This document shows, piece by piece, positions 7,713 to 17,462 of a stretch of 39,442 nucleotides of DNA. How positions within the stretch are numbered: position 1 is the stretch's first letter; each line of letters begins with the position of its first letter. Below the pieces are notes generated by a model, which saw nothing but the letters and a program-made list of their open reading frames with translations, ran no database searches and was not told where the DNA came from. Position numbers and translations under genes: made by a program. The stretch is from Chloroflexota bacterium (GTDB lineage Bacteria > Chloroflexota > Anaerolineae > B4-G1 > SLSP01): contig JAIOAX010000042.1 of assembly GCA_019873645.1 (NCBI GenBank), positions 1 through 39,442 of the forward strand. The letters run 5' to 3'.

Positions 7713-9080
7713 ATGAAACGACGGAGTTTGTCATTTATCTTTTCGCTTCTGACCTTGCTGGGGCTACTGACGTTGCCGCTTGGTTGCTCATTCGGTTCCT
7801 CCGCCTCATCCTCATCGTCCTCGGCGGCATCCGGGCCGACCCCCACCCCAATTCCTACCTCGATTGTGCCGACCAATCCTACCTACACCGTCCAGCGCGG
7901 CGATGTTGTGCGTATTTTGCAGTTCTCGGGACGCGCCGCGCCGGTGCGTGAAGAAGAGCTGTTCTTCCGCGCCAACGGCTATGTCGAGGCCGTCTATGCA
8001 CGTCGCAACGATCAGGTCAAAGCCGGCATGTTGTTGGCCGAGCTGGAAGTCACCGACCTGAAAAATCAAATCACCCAGGCCGAGGCCGAGTTGACCGCCG
8101 TACAAATGAGCACTTCCCGTCGTCTCGCCGAAGCCGACGCCGATGTGCGCGTTCGAGAACTGAACCTGGCGAAATTGCAGGCCAGCCTCTCGGAATCGCA
8201 AATCCTCAGCGCACGCTTTAACCTGGAACGCGCTCAGGAAAACCTGATTAACGCGCAGACCGAATACCGCGAGTCGCTGGAGCGCAGTTGGGAGACCGAA
8301 GACGCGCGCAAACGCTACGCCCAAGCCGTGCGCGACGCGGAGCAGAATCTCCAGCTCGCCCAGGCGGCCTACAATGATGCGTTGCGCGCCCGTGAACGGT
8401 TAAACTATGACATTGAACTGGCGCAACTGGATTTGAACCTGGCGCTCATGCGGCGGAGCGAAATCGAAGCCGGTGTGGATGTCACGCGGACGCTGCTGAA
8501 TATCCAGCGGCTGAACGATCAACTCAACGATGCGCGCATCATCGCCCCCTTCGACGGCATTATCCTATCCACCAACATCATCAAAGGTTCCCAGGTCCAG
8601 GGGTACAAGCCCGTGATGGTCATCGCCGATCCTTCTGAACTGGAGATCACCGCCGACTTGCAGGATACCGAGATGAGTGAGTTGGCCGAAGGTATGACGC
8701 TGTTAGCCGAAGTCGTCAACCGCCCTGGCGAGCAAATTCCGGGGACGATTATCCGCCTGCCCTATCCCTATGGCAGCGGCGGCACCATTGCCGGTGTACA
8801 GGACGAAGACAAAGCGACCCACATCGTGCTGGAAAAAAGCCCCATCGAACTGGGCATGCGCACCGGCGATCGGGTGCGCATCACCGTCGAACTGGAACGC
8901 GCCACAAACGCGCTATGGCTGCCGCCGCAAGCCGTGCGTACCTTTGAAGGGCGTACCTTTGTTGTCCTCCAAGAAGGCAGCGGGCAACGCCGCGTGGATG
9001 TGACGGTCGGCATCCGTTCTGATGATCGTTACGAGATCGTCAGCGGCTTGAGCGAGGGTCAGGTCGTCATTGCCCCGTAG
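7713..9080 (+). CDS. HlyD/MacA-type adaptor lipoprotein
   Basis: 455 aa membrane-fusion/adaptor protein of a MacAB-like exporter. Signal peptide 1-24 ends in LPLGC (Cys25; near-lipobox with Pro at -3), followed by a Ser-rich and PTPTPIPT linker. Then comes a lipoyl/barrel-sandwich half (about 55-110: GYVEAVYARRNDQVKAGMLL), a long coiled coil (about 110-270, rich in AEAELTAVQ and ARERLNYD-like heptads), the returning half with APFDGIIL and GSQVQGYKPV, and a beta-barrel end. The ATG at 7713 is chosen because it directly begins the signal peptide; GAGGAG lies about 12 nt upstream, and an upstream in-frame TTG would add eight residues. The next gene follows after 9 nt. In a cell without an outer membrane such an adaptor would be anchored on the outer face of the single membrane. 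Confidence 0.85.
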   Translation: MKRRSLSFIFSLLTLLGLLTLPLGCSFGSSASSSSSSAASGPTPTPIPTSIVPTNPTYTVQRGDVVRILQFSGRAAPVREEELFFRANGYVEAVYARRNDQVKAGMLLAELEVTDLKNQITQAEAELTAVQMSTSRRLAEADADVRVRELNLAKLQASLSESQILSARFNLERAQENLINAQTEYRESLERSWETEDARKRYAQAVRDAEQNLQLAQAAYNDALRARERLNYDIELAQLDLNLALMRRSEIEAGVDVTRTLLNIQRLNDQLNDARIIAPFDGIILSTNIIKGSQVQGYKPVMVIADPSELEITADLQDTEMSELAEGMTLLAEVVNRPGEQIPGTIIRLPYPYGSGGTIAGVQDEDKATHIVLEKSPIELGMRTGDRVRITVELERATNALWLPPQAVRTFEGRTFVVLQEGSGQRRVDVTVGIRSDDRYEIVSGLSEGQVVIAP

Positions 9081-9089
9081 GTAAGATCT

Positions 9090-11978
9090 ATGCTCAGTCT
9101 GTCACGCTTGCGGGCGGTGGTCACCGTCGTTGCCAAACGGATTGCCTCCCAACCCGGGCTGATGTTGGCAACAGCCCTGGGGTTGGTGATCGCCATTGCG
9201 CTGATGATGAGCATCCCGATGTACACGGATGCGGTCTATCAGCGCATTTTTCTGGGGAATATCGCCGGCGCCGGGGCCAACTTGGAGGCTATTCCGCCCC
9301 TAACTTATCTCTTCCGTTACGATGGCAGCATCTACGGCGCGACCGAGTGGGAAAAGATTCAACCGCTGCATACTTATCTGACCACCAAAGCCGGCGCCGA
9401 TCTGGGATTGACCCAGAAATTTGTCGCCAGTTACTTCAGCACCGATCCGTTCGGCATTTACGCGAGCGCCGACTCGCTCTTCAAAGCGATTGACACGCCG
9501 CTGGTGTGGGCCGGCTTCGCCTGCATCAGCGATCTTCAAAACCACGTCACGCTCCTGGAAGGCCGCTTCCCCGAGGTTGCGCCTGCCGCCCAGGACGCGC
9601 CGGTCGAGGTGATGATCCATGAGACCCTGGCGACCAAGCTGGGGTTCCAGGTCAATGAAGACTATATCGCCTACCTTCAAATACGCGGCACAGAGGGCGG
9701 CATCCGCACGGTACAGCTTCCCATCCGCATCGCCGGCATCTGGGAGGCGACCGATCCCCAGGAAGCCTTCTGGTTTTTCAAGCCTACCAGTTTTGCGGAA
9801 CGCCTGATGGTGCCGGAAGGAACTTTTGCCGGGCGACTCAGCAGCCAGTTAACCGGCGAAGTCTACACCGGCGTATGGTATCTGGCTCTCGACGCGCAGC
9901 ACATCAACCACAGCGACGCGCTGGCGCTCATCCGCCGGGGGCTGATGGTGCAACAACAGGTCGCCGGGTTGTTGCCGAACACCAGGCTCAGCCAGTCGCC
10001 GATGGATGCCCTCATTGACTATCAAAATTCGGCGAACCTGTTGACCATCCTTCTGTATGCATTCAGCGTCCCGATTCTGGGATTGCTGCTGGCGTTTATC
10101 ACCCTCACCTCCGGGCTGGTTGTGGAACGTCGCCGCAATGAAATCGCCGTCCTGCGCAGTCGCGGGGCGCGGGCGTTGCAAATGGTGGGCATTGCGACCC
10201 TGGAAAGCCTGCTGCTGGGACTGGTAGCGCTGGCGTTCAGCATCCCTACGGGCATCAGCATCACCGACCTGATCGGGCGCACACGCAGTTTTCTGGACTT
10301 CAGCGCCCGTTGGCGGCTTTTGCAGATCACCTTGACCCCGGCGACGCTGCGGTTTGGGCTGATCGGGGTTGCGCTGGTCGTGATAGCGCAAGTCTTGCCC
10401 ACCACCGGCGCCGCGCAGCACACTATCGTCTCCTACAAACGTGAGGTCGCACGCACTTTGCGCAAACCCTGGTGGCAACGCGCCTGGCTCGATGTCCTGT
10501 TACTCATTCCGGCGGGATATGGCGCGTATCTGCTCCGTCAGCAAGGCAGCCTGGTCACCCTCGAAAACACCTTCGGCGCGACGCCTTACCAGAACCCCCT
10601 CCTCTTCCTTGTACCGGCGCTGGGCATTTTCGCCCTCAGCCTTTTCTTCTTGCGCCTTATGCCCGTGGTGATGACGCTCATCGCCTGGATTGCGGCGCGC
10701 ACAAAGGCCGTAGGGTTATTGATGGCGAGCCGCCACCTGGCCCGCACGCCGGGGTTTTATGCCACGCCCCTCATCCTGCTCGTGCTCACCCTCAGCCTTT
10801 CGGCGTTTACGGCGTCGCTGGCGTTTACGCTCGATAAACACCTCAGCACGCAAATGTACTATCGTATTGGCGCCGATATGACGTTTATGGATCTGGGAGA
10901 AGGGACAGATCAGAACGCCGCGGCAACTTATGTCCAGACGCAAAATACCGCCGCTTCTGAAGAAGAGCAAGGGGCGCGCTGGTTATTTTTGCCGGTGACG
11001 GACTACTTGAACGCCCCCGGCGTGGAAAAAGCCACCCGTGTGGGACGTTACGCGGCGTACATCCGGCTCGGCGATGCTGCAAAAACCGGCGTCTTTATGG
11101 GGGTGGATCGCGCAGAGTTTGCCCAAATCGCGTTCTGGCGCAGCGATTTTGCCTCGGAAAGTCTGGGGGCATTGATGAACGCCCTTGCGCTTAACCACAA
11201 CGGCGTCCTGGTCCCCGGCAATTTTCTCAGGGAACATGCCCTGCTCGTCGGCGACAGCATCCGCGTCAATGTGACCACTTATGGACAAAATAACGAGATA
11301 GATTTCAAAATTGTCGGGACCTTCGATTATTTCCCCACCTGGTATCCTTCCGAGGGCCCGCTGTTCGTTGGCAACCTGGACTATGTGTTCGAGAACGCCG
11401 GAGGGCAATTCCCTTACTATGTGTGGCTCAAAACGGCACCCAATGCCAACTACGAAGAACTGGGGGAACACACGTTGAGCACCCGCAAACTGGATTGGTC
11501 TGCCCCGGCCCTCAAAATTACTGCCGAACAACAGCGTCCGGAACGGCAGGGGTTGTTCGGGCTGCTTTCTGTTGGGTTCGGCGCGGCGGCGGTGCTTACC
11601 GTGTTGGGGTTCTTGCTCTACGCGCTCTTCTCGTTCCGCCGGCGCTTCGTCGAATTCGGCGTCCTGCGCGCAGTGGGCCTCTCCGGTGTGCAGATGACCG
11701 CGTTCCTGGGATGGGAACTGGCCTTTTTAATCCTTACAGGAGGCGCGCTGGGCACCGGCCTGGGCGCTTTCGTCAGCAAGTTTTTCATCCCCTTCCTGCA
11801 AGTCGGCGCCGATGAGGCTTCTCGCATCCCGCCTTACGTCGTAGATATTGCCTGGTCGGCAATCCTGCCCATTTACGCCCTGTTCGGGATTCTGTTCGTG
11901 GTGGCCCTGATTGCGTTGATCATCATGCTACGGCGGATGAAGATCTTCCAGGCAATCAAGTTAGGAGAAACAGTATAA
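9090..11978 (+). CDS. Double FtsX/MacB-like ABC permease
   Basis: 962 aa integral membrane protein with two FtsX-type modules. TM1 is at about 22-42. A large extracellular domain precedes a three-helix FtsX core at about 320-440 (GLVVERRRNEIAVLRSRGA is the cytoplasmic coupling loop). Central helices lie at about 460-600. A second extracellular domain precedes the final FtsX core at about 820-955, with coupling loop RRRFVEFGVLRAVGL. Such permeases belong to the MacB/LolCE/BceB superfamily, which moves substrates mechanically outside the membrane and does not pump through a channel. Flanked by the adaptor (9 nt upstream) and two ATPases (1 nt downstream), it forms the core of one exporter. Two FtsX cores and two ATPases suggest a heteromeric complex. 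Confidence 0.88.
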   Translation: MLSLSRLRAVVTVVAKRIASQPGLMLATALGLVIAIALMMSIPMYTDAVYQRIFLGNIAGAGANLEAIPPLTYLFRYDGSIYGATEWEKIQPLHTYLTTKAGADLGLTQKFVASYFSTDPFGIYASADSLFKAIDTPLVWAGFACISDLQNHVTLLEGRFPEVAPAAQDAPVEVMIHETLATKLGFQVNEDYIAYLQIRGTEGGIRTVQLPIRIAGIWEATDPQEAFWFFKPTSFAERLMVPEGTFAGRLSSQLTGEVYTGVWYLALDAQHINHSDALALIRRGLMVQQQVAGLLPNTRLSQSPMDALIDYQNSANLLTILLYAFSVPILGLLLAFITLTSGLVVERRRNEIAVLRSRGARALQMVGIATLESLLLGLVALAFSIPTGISITDLIGRTRSFLDFSARWRLLQITLTPATLRFGLIGVALVVIAQVLPTTGAAQHTIVSYKREVARTLRKPWWQRAWLDVLLLIPAGYGAYLLRQQGSLVTLENTFGATPYQNPLLFLVPALGIFALSLFFLRLMPVVMTLIAWIAARTKAVGLLMASRHLARTPGFYATPLILLVLTLSLSAFTASLAFTLDKHLSTQMYYRIGADMTFMDLGEGTDQNAAATYVQTQNTAASEEEQGARWLFLPVTDYLNAPGVEKATRVGRYAAYIRLGDAAKTGVFMGVDRAEFAQIAFWRSDFASESLGALMNALALNHNGVLVPGNFLREHALLVGDSIRVNVTTYGQNNEIDFKIVGTFDYFPTWYPSEGPLFVGNLDYVFENAGGQFPYYVWLKTAPNANYEELGEHTLSTRKLDWSAPALKITAEQQRPERQGLFGLLSVGFGAAAVLTVLGFLLYALFSFRRRFVEFGVLRAVGLSGVQMTAFLGWELAFLILTGGALGTGLGAFVSKFFIPFLQVGADEASRIPPYVVDIAWSAILPIYALFGILFVVALIALIIMLRRMKIFQAIKLGETV

Positions 11979-11979
11979 C

Positions 11980-12975
11980 ATGGCTCAAGAAGCATTTGTG
12001 ATTTGCGACAACCTGGTCAAAATCTATAAAATCGCCGAACTGGAAGTCGTGGCCTTGCAGGGGCTGGACCTGGTCGTCGGGCCGGGCGAGTTGCTCGGCA
12101 TCGTCGGCGCCAGCGGCAGCGGCAAGTCCACGCTGATGAACGTCCTCGGTGGATTGGATCGGCCCTCCGCCGGGCGCGCCTGGGTAGACGGCCTGGATTT
12201 GCTCAAACTATCCGATGCGGAACTCAACCAGTATCGGCGGTCGCGTGTAGGATTCGTCTGGCAGCAAGGGGCGCGCAACCTGATCCCCTACCTCAACGCC
12301 CTGGAAAACATCAAGCTACCGATGACGCTGGCCGGTCTGGCGGGACGGGCGGCCAACAAACGCGCCGAGGAGTTGCTGGATAGGGTGGGACTGTTGGATC
12401 GCAAGAAGCACCGGCTTGCCGAACTATCCGGCGGCGAGCAGCAGCGCGTCGCCATCGCCGTGGCCCTGGCGAATCGGCCCCGCTTGCTCCTGGCCGATGA
12501 GCCAACCGGCGAGGTGGATTCTGCAAACGCGCAGATCATCTACCAGTTGTTCCAGCAATTTAACCGCGAGTTGGGGTTGACCACCCTCATCGTCAGCCAC
12601 GATCCGGGCATCGCTCGCCATGTGAACCGCGTGGTCGCCATCCGCGACGGCAAGCTGGCGACGGAAACCGTGCGCGCCAAAACCGACGGGCAACAGACCC
12701 ATGAAGAAGTCTTTGAAGAATTGGCCGTCCTGGACTCGGCGGGACGCCTGCAAATCCCCAAACCGTTCCTGGAGCACTTCGGCATCAAAGGACGCGCGCG
12801 GATCGAATTGACCGAAGAAGGGATTCTCATCCTGCCGACGGACAACATTGAACACGTGCAAGACGCCGAGGCGCTGGCTGCGGAGTTGGTAGAGGCCAGG
12901 AAGATGAAGGGATTGCGCGGGCTGCTCAATCGCTGGGTGCGCGGCGAATTCAAAAAGCATGAGGTGAAACGCTAA
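11980..12975 (+). CDS. ABC ATPase (MacB/LolD class) with C-terminal SpoVT-AbrB-like domain
   Basis: 331 aa. The N-terminal ~225 residues are a standard MacB/LolD ATPase: Walker A GASGSGKST, LSGGEQQR, Walker B LLLADEPTGEVD, H-loop IVSHD. A C-terminal ~100-aa extension contains LDSAGRLQIPKPFLEHFGI followed by an acidic strand and GILILP, the swapped-hairpin pattern of SpoVT/AbrB/MazE proteins. Such domains normally bind DNA or act as regulatory dimers; here one may sense state or dimerise the ATPase (inference). The ATG at 11980 lies 1 nt after the permease stop, with GGAGAAAC upstream inside the permease end. The stop overlaps the next ATPase start (TAATG). Confidence 0.85.
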   Translation: MAQEAFVICDNLVKIYKIAELEVVALQGLDLVVGPGELLGIVGASGSGKSTLMNVLGGLDRPSAGRAWVDGLDLLKLSDAELNQYRRSRVGFVWQQGARNLIPYLNALENIKLPMTLAGLAGRAANKRAEELLDRVGLLDRKKHRLAELSGGEQQRVAIAVALANRPRLLLADEPTGEVDSANAQIIYQLFQQFNRELGLTTLIVSHDPGIARHVNRVVAIRDGKLATETVRAKTDGQQTHEEVFEELAVLDSAGRLQIPKPFLEHFGIKGRARIELTEEGILILPTDNIEHVQDAEALAAELVEARKMKGLRGLLNRWVRGEFKKHEVKR

Positions 12976-13742
12976 TGGCGAAGGACAAACGACTTAACCA
13001 CCCTGCCCCGCAAACGGAAGCCGAGGTCACCGGAAATCCCAAATCCCAAATCCCAAATCCGCATTATGACTATGCCATCCATACAGAAAATCTGTGGCGC
13101 GTCTACAAAGTCGGCGCCATCGAGGTCCCGGCGCTGCGGGGGTTGTCATTCAACATTGAACCGGGACGCTTTGTGGCCCTCAAAGGGCGTTCGGGCAGCG
13201 GCAAGACCACGCTGCTCAACTGTCTGAGCGGCCTGGACAAACCCACGTCGGGGACGACGATTGTGCTGGGGAACGACCTGACGAAGCTGAACGATCAGCA
13301 GCTCACCCGCTGGCGGCGTGAGCACCTGGGCTTTGTCTTCCAATCCTTCGGGCTGTTGCCCACCCTTTCGGCTTACGAGAACGTCGAGTTGATGTTGCGC
13401 ATCAAAGGCATCGGTGGGCGCGAACGTCATCGGCGCACGGCTTATTGCCTGGACCTGGTGGGCCTGACCAAGTGGAGCGACCACCGCCCTTATGAGTTGT
13501 CCGGCGGGCAGCAGCAGCGCGTCGCCATTGCCCGCGCCCTGGCAAACAGCCCGGAGCTGATCCTGGCCGACGAGCCGACTGCCGAACTGGACAGCGAGAC
13601 GGCGCGTGAGATTCTGGGGCTTTTCGCGCGCATCGTCAACGAGGAAAAAGTGACCGTGCTGATGGCTTCGCACGATAGCCTGGTGGATGAGTACGTGGAC
13701 ACAATCTTACAACTGCGCGACGGGCAGATTGTAGTAGAGTAG
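12975..13742 (+). CDS. ABC ATPase (MacB/LolD class)
   Basis: 255 aa ATP-binding subunit of the same exporter. Walker A GRSGSGKTT, LSGGQQQR, Walker B LILADEPTAELD and H-loop MASHD are all canonical. The first ~25 residues (up to the heptad-encoded KSQIPNP stretch at 13033-13053, AAATCCC words) are a non-conserved tail. Start and previous stop overlap by one base. Together with the preceding ATPase it probably forms a heterodimer under the double-FtsX permease. Confidence 0.88.
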   Translation: MAKDKRLNHPAPQTEAEVTGNPKSQIPNPHYDYAIHTENLWRVYKVGAIEVPALRGLSFNIEPGRFVALKGRSGSGKTTLLNCLSGLDKPTSGTTIVLGNDLTKLNDQQLTRWRREHLGFVFQSFGLLPTLSAYENVELMLRIKGIGGRERHRRTAYCLDLVGLTKWSDHRPYELSGGQQQRVAIARALANSPELILADEPTAELDSETAREILGLFARIVNEEKVTVLMASHDSLVDEYVDTILQLRDGQIVVE

Positions 13743-13764
13743 TAGAGACGGTAGATGGAGGATA

Positions 13765-15807
13765 GTGCGCGTTTTCTCGACAACTAGAGAAAAAGTGCTG
13801 GTGGGTGTGTTCCTGGCCGCCTTTGCGACGCTGGTCATCCGCAACGCCTGGCTCTCCGATGATGCCTATATCACTTTCAGGACGGTGGATAACTTCGTCA
13901 ACGGCTACGGGTTGACGTGGAATGTCGTCGAGCGTGTGCAAGCGTATACCCATCCGTTGTGGATGTTCCTCCTGTCGGCGGTTTACACCGTGACGCGGGA
14001 GATTTTCTTCACCAGCCTGATTCTCTCCATCATCCTCTCCGTTATTGCAGCGGGGATCGTGGCGCTGCGGCTGTCGCGCTCGGTATGGCTGGCCTGCGCA
14101 GGCCTCGCAGTGTTCACCTTGTCAAAGGCATTTATTGATTACTCAACCTCCGGCCTGGAAAATCCTCTGGCGCACCTCTTGCTGGCTCTCTTTCTGCTGG
14201 TTTACCTGAACACCGAGTTACATTCCTCCCCCCCGTCTCCCGTCTCCTCTCCTCACCCTGTCTACCGTCTCCCGTCTACCGTCCACTTATTCTCCCTGGC
14301 CCTGCTGGCCGCGCTGGGGATGGTAAACCGGGCGGATATAGTGCTGTTTTATGCGCCGGTCATTGTGTATGTTCTGCTCAAAGTGCACAACATCAAAGGC
14401 GTTATCGCGGTCGGGCTCGGTTTTTTGCCGTTCATCGCCTGGGAATTTTTCTCGCTTTTCTACTACGGTTTCCCATTCCCCAATACTGCCTACGCCAAGT
14501 TGACCTCGGCCTTGATCAGCCGGCACGATTTGATCATCGAGGGCTTGAACTACCTGCGCAATTCATGGCGCGCCGATACCATCACCCTGATGGCAACCGG
14601 CCTGGGAGTGCTTCTGCCGTTGCTCACCCGCGAATGGCGCAAGTTGCCCGTTGCGGCGGGAATTGTCTTTTATCTATTGTACGTGGTTTACGTCGGTGGG
14701 GATTTTATGAGCGGGCGTTTTCTCACGGTGCCGCTGTTCGCGGCGGTGGCTCTACTGGTGAGCAACGTCTGGTTGGCGGAGAAGCATACAGCCCAGGCGG
14801 CGCTCCTGGCCGGGGTCGTGTTGATAGGGTTGAGCGCGCCGTACTCGCCGGTGGTGGCAAGCGGCGACAAGGGCGCGCGCACCGGTACGGAGCCGGGATG
14901 GATTCGCGGACGCAGCATCGTGGACGAACGCGCCAACTACTACCACAACACCGGCCTGTTGCGCGCTTTGCAGACGGCGCATCCTATGCCGGACCACGAT
15001 TGGGCGCTCGAAGGGCGTGCCGCGCGCGCAGCCGGGCCGCAGGTGGTGGAGAAAGGCTCGGTGGGCTTCTACGGTTACTTCGCCGGCCCGCGCGTCTACG
15101 TGGTGGATATGCTTGGCCTGGGAAACCCCTTGTTGGCGCGCCTGCCGCTCGCCGACCCGGATTGGAGCATCGGACACTTTGGGCGGCTGATGCCGGAAGG
15201 GTATCGGGAGACGCTCGAAAGCGGCGAGAATCACATCGCCGATCCTAACCTGGCGTTTTACTACGATAAGCTGACGCTGGTGATTCGCGGCGCGCTGTTT
15301 GATCCCAACCGGCTGCGCGAAATCTGGAGACTCAACACCGGCGTTTACGATAGTTATCTGGATGCTTACGCTTATTTCCGGGGGGCGGAGTTTGTACGGC
15401 AGTTCCGGGTGACCAATCCCACCGAGCGACCTTATGTTTATGCCTACATCTGGAACAACCACGCCGGCGAAACCTATTTGCTGGATGATGGCTCGTTCCA
15501 GGGGGCGACGTACACGGTGACATGGCGCATCACCCAGGCCGGCGTGCACTTTGACGGCCCGACAGTGCAGAAAATCTCCTCCATCGGGGCCCTCGCAGAT
15601 ACCGAAACGCTCAATGTCGGGGTGCTGTTCAGCCCAATGCCCGATCTGACCGTACAGGACATCTATGAATACCGCTTCTGGTTCCGCTTTGAGAAAGATG
15701 GCTGGATGACGGTCATCTTGCCCGGCAAAGGCTTCCATAACGCCGATGCGCCGCAGGGCTTTTGGGTTCCGGCGGACCTCCAGAGGGTGATGCATCCTCT
15801 GCCGTAG
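13765..15807 (+). CDS. GT-C fold membrane glycosyltransferase-like protein
   Basis: 680 aa multi-pass membrane protein. An early acidic pair (SDDAYITFR, residues 31-39) on the first extracytoplasmic loop, followed by YGLTWN and AYTHPLW, matches the GT-C/GT39-like (mannosyl- or arabinosyl-transferase-like) family that uses lipid-linked sugars. About 10 TM helices occupy residues 8-360; the C-terminal ~320 residues are soluble and probably extracytoplasmic. The GTG at 13765 follows TGGAGG by only 3 nt; no better start is seen. A tract of pyrimidine heptads (14232-14284) encodes a Pro/Ser-rich loop between helices. No promoter is evident after the ATPase gene 22 nt upstream, so it may be cotranscribed. 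Activity and acceptor are unknown. Confidence 0.7.
   Translation: MRVFSTTREKVLVGVFLAAFATLVIRNAWLSDDAYITFRTVDNFVNGYGLTWNVVERVQAYTHPLWMFLLSAVYTVTREIFFTSLILSIILSVIAAGIVALRLSRSVWLACAGLAVFTLSKAFIDYSTSGLENPLAHLLLALFLLVYLNTELHSSPPSPVSSPHPVYRLPSTVHLFSLALLAALGMVNRADIVLFYAPVIVYVLLKVHNIKGVIAVGLGFLPFIAWEFFSLFYYGFPFPNTAYAKLTSALISRHDLIIEGLNYLRNSWRADTITLMATGLGVLLPLLTREWRKLPVAAGIVFYLLYVVYVGGDFMSGRFLTVPLFAAVALLVSNVWLAEKHTAQAALLAGVVLIGLSAPYSPVVASGDKGARTGTEPGWIRGRSIVDERANYYHNTGLLRALQTAHPMPDHDWALEGRAARAAGPQVVEKGSVGFYGYFAGPRVYVVDMLGLGNPLLARLPLADPDWSIGHFGRLMPEGYRETLESGENHIADPNLAFYYDKLTLVIRGALFDPNRLREIWRLNTGVYDSYLDAYAYFRGAEFVRQFRVTNPTERPYVYAYIWNNHAGETYLLDDGSFQGATYTVTWRITQAGVHFDGPTVQKISSIGALADTETLNVGVLFSPMPDLTVQDIYEYRFWFRFEKDGWMTVILPGKGFHNADAPQGFWVPADLQRVMHPLP
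14232..14284. repeat. Heptad repeat within the GT-C gene
   Basis: CCCGTCT, CCCGTCT, then less regular words and GTCTACC, GTCTCCC, GTCTACC. Translated as a Pro/Ser-rich loop, an apparent in-frame repeat insertion. Confidence 0.7.
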
Positions 15808-15860
15808 CGCGCCAGGCGCAACAGGACGATAACTGAAATCGGCTTATATTACATCTGTTC

Positions 15861-15889
15861 TTGCCCCGGTTGAGATTTTCCGGTATACT
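15861..15889 (+). promoter_or_regulatory. Promoter of malQ
   Basis: TTGCCC (15861-15866), 17-nt spacer, TATACT (15884-15889). The leader would be about 33 nt and includes the Shine-Dalgarno GAGGTGA. Confidence 0.65.
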
Positions 15890-15928
15890 GACAGTACATC
15901 TATCATTAGGAACAAGTGAGGTGACATT

Positions 15929-17458
15929 ATGCGTTTCCCACGGGCTGCGGGTATTCTGTTACATCCGACATCCTTGCCAGGGGGGTACGGCATTGGCGAT
16001 CTGGGGAAGCCAGCTTATCGGTTTGTAGATTTCCTGGTCGAAAGCGGGCAATCGCTATGGCAAATTTTGCCGCTAGGGCCTACGGGGTATGGGGATTCGC
16101 CATACGCATGCTTTTCGGCCTTTGCCGGTAACCCGCTGCTCATTGACCTGGATCAACTGGCCGAAGAAGGCGATATTGATCCCCAAGACCTGAAACAGGC
16201 GCCGCGTTTTCCGACCCATTGTGTGGACTTCGGGCCGGTGATCTCGTATAAAACGGCGATCCTGCAACGTGCGGCGCGGACGTTCCGACAACAGGCTAAA
16301 GGAAAACGGCGGGCGGACTTCGAGCAATTCTGCGCCGACAATGCCGACTGGTTGGAGGACTACGCGCTCTTCATTGCACTCAAAGACGCACACGGCGGCG
16401 CGGTGTGGAATACTTGGGAGCCGGAGCTGGCTTTCCGTGAGCCGGATGCACTGCTGGCGTGGCGCGCCCGCCTGGATGAGGCCGTCTTTGCGCAGCGTTA
16501 CTTCCAGTATCAGTTTTTCCAGCAATGGGAAGCACTGAAGCAATATGCCAACGACAAAGGCGTCCGCATTGTTGGGGATATCCCCATCTTCGTAGCTTAT
16601 GATTCCGTGGATGTGTGGGCGCATCCAGAGCTATTCTTCCTGGACGAGAACTTGTTGCCGACCGTGGTGGCGGGCGTACCGCCGGATTACTTCAGTGCGA
16701 CGGGGCAACTGTGGGGCAATCCGCTCTATCGCTGGGACGTGATGAAAGCGCAAGGGTACGCCTGGTGGATCGCGCGGATTCGTCAGACCTTCCACACGGT
16801 GGATATTTTGCGGCTCGATCACTTCCGGGGATTTGCGGCCTACTGGGCCGTCCCGGCCGGCGAGCCAACCGCCATCAACGGTGAATGGGTGGATGGACCG
16901 GGGGCGGCGTTGTTCGAGGCGTTGCGTGAGGCATTGGGTGAATTGCCCATCATCGCCGAAGACCTGGGACGCATCACGCCAGATGTGGAAGCCTTGCGCG
17001 ATCAATTTGAGTTCCCCGGCATGAACATCCTCCAGTTTGCCTTCACCAGCACTGCCGAAAATCCCTATCTGCCTCACAATCTGCGACACAATTCAGTCAT
17101 CTACACCGGCACCCATGACAATGAAACAACGGTCGGTTGGTATGCCAGCCGGGGACGGGCGGAGTTGGAGAATTTGCACCGCTACCTCGGTCCGATTGCC
17201 GAGCCGGTGCACTGGGCGCTGATCCGCATGGCGTATCGTTCGGTGGCCGATATGGCAATCATTCCCTTGCAGGATATACTGGGGTTAGGCAATGAGGCGC
17301 GGATGAATTCCCCCGGCAAATTCGGAGGCAACTGGGCCTGGCGTTTCCGCGAAGAATCGTTGGTTCCCGAGTATCGGGTAAAGTTGCGGGAGATGGCCGA
17401 GACCTACGGACGGGTGAAGGTTGCGGAAGAGGAAGCTGCCCGGCCAGACTGGATGTGA
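15929..17458 (+). CDS. malQ: 4-alpha-glucanotransferase (amylomaltase, GH77)
   Basis: 509 aa, the usual bacterial length. It transfers alpha-1,4-glucan segments between glucans in maltodextrin and glycogen metabolism in the cytoplasm. The N-terminal signature RAAGILLHPTSLPG and GIGDLG are typical. The three GH77 catalytic carboxylates are visible: Asp297 (RLDHFRG, nucleophile), Glu344 (IIAEDLG, acid/base) and Asp397 (THDNE, transition-state stabiliser). GAGGTGA sits 6 nt before the ATG. It has its own promoter and ends 4 bp from the convergent lytic transglycosylase gene, with no room for a terminator between them. No other maltose gene is nearby. Confidence 0.95.
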   Translation: MRFPRAAGILLHPTSLPGGYGIGDLGKPAYRFVDFLVESGQSLWQILPLGPTGYGDSPYACFSAFAGNPLLIDLDQLAEEGDIDPQDLKQAPRFPTHCVDFGPVISYKTAILQRAARTFRQQAKGKRRADFEQFCADNADWLEDYALFIALKDAHGGAVWNTWEPELAFREPDALLAWRARLDEAVFAQRYFQYQFFQQWEALKQYANDKGVRIVGDIPIFVAYDSVDVWAHPELFFLDENLLPTVVAGVPPDYFSATGQLWGNPLYRWDVMKAQGYAWWIARIRQTFHTVDILRLDHFRGFAAYWAVPAGEPTAINGEWVDGPGAALFEALREALGELPIIAEDLGRITPDVEALRDQFEFPGMNILQFAFTSTAENPYLPHNLRHNSVIYTGTHDNETTVGWYASRGRAELENLHRYLGPIAEPVHWALIRMAYRSVADMAIIPLQDILGLGNEARMNSPGKFGGNWAWRFREESLVPEYRVKLREMAETYGRVKVAEEEAARPDWM

Positions 17459-17462
17459 TGAA

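Noticed and set aside
15807..15819. GCGC-CAG-GCGC hairpin after the GT-C gene as terminator
   Set aside because: The stem is only 4 bp and has no U-run.
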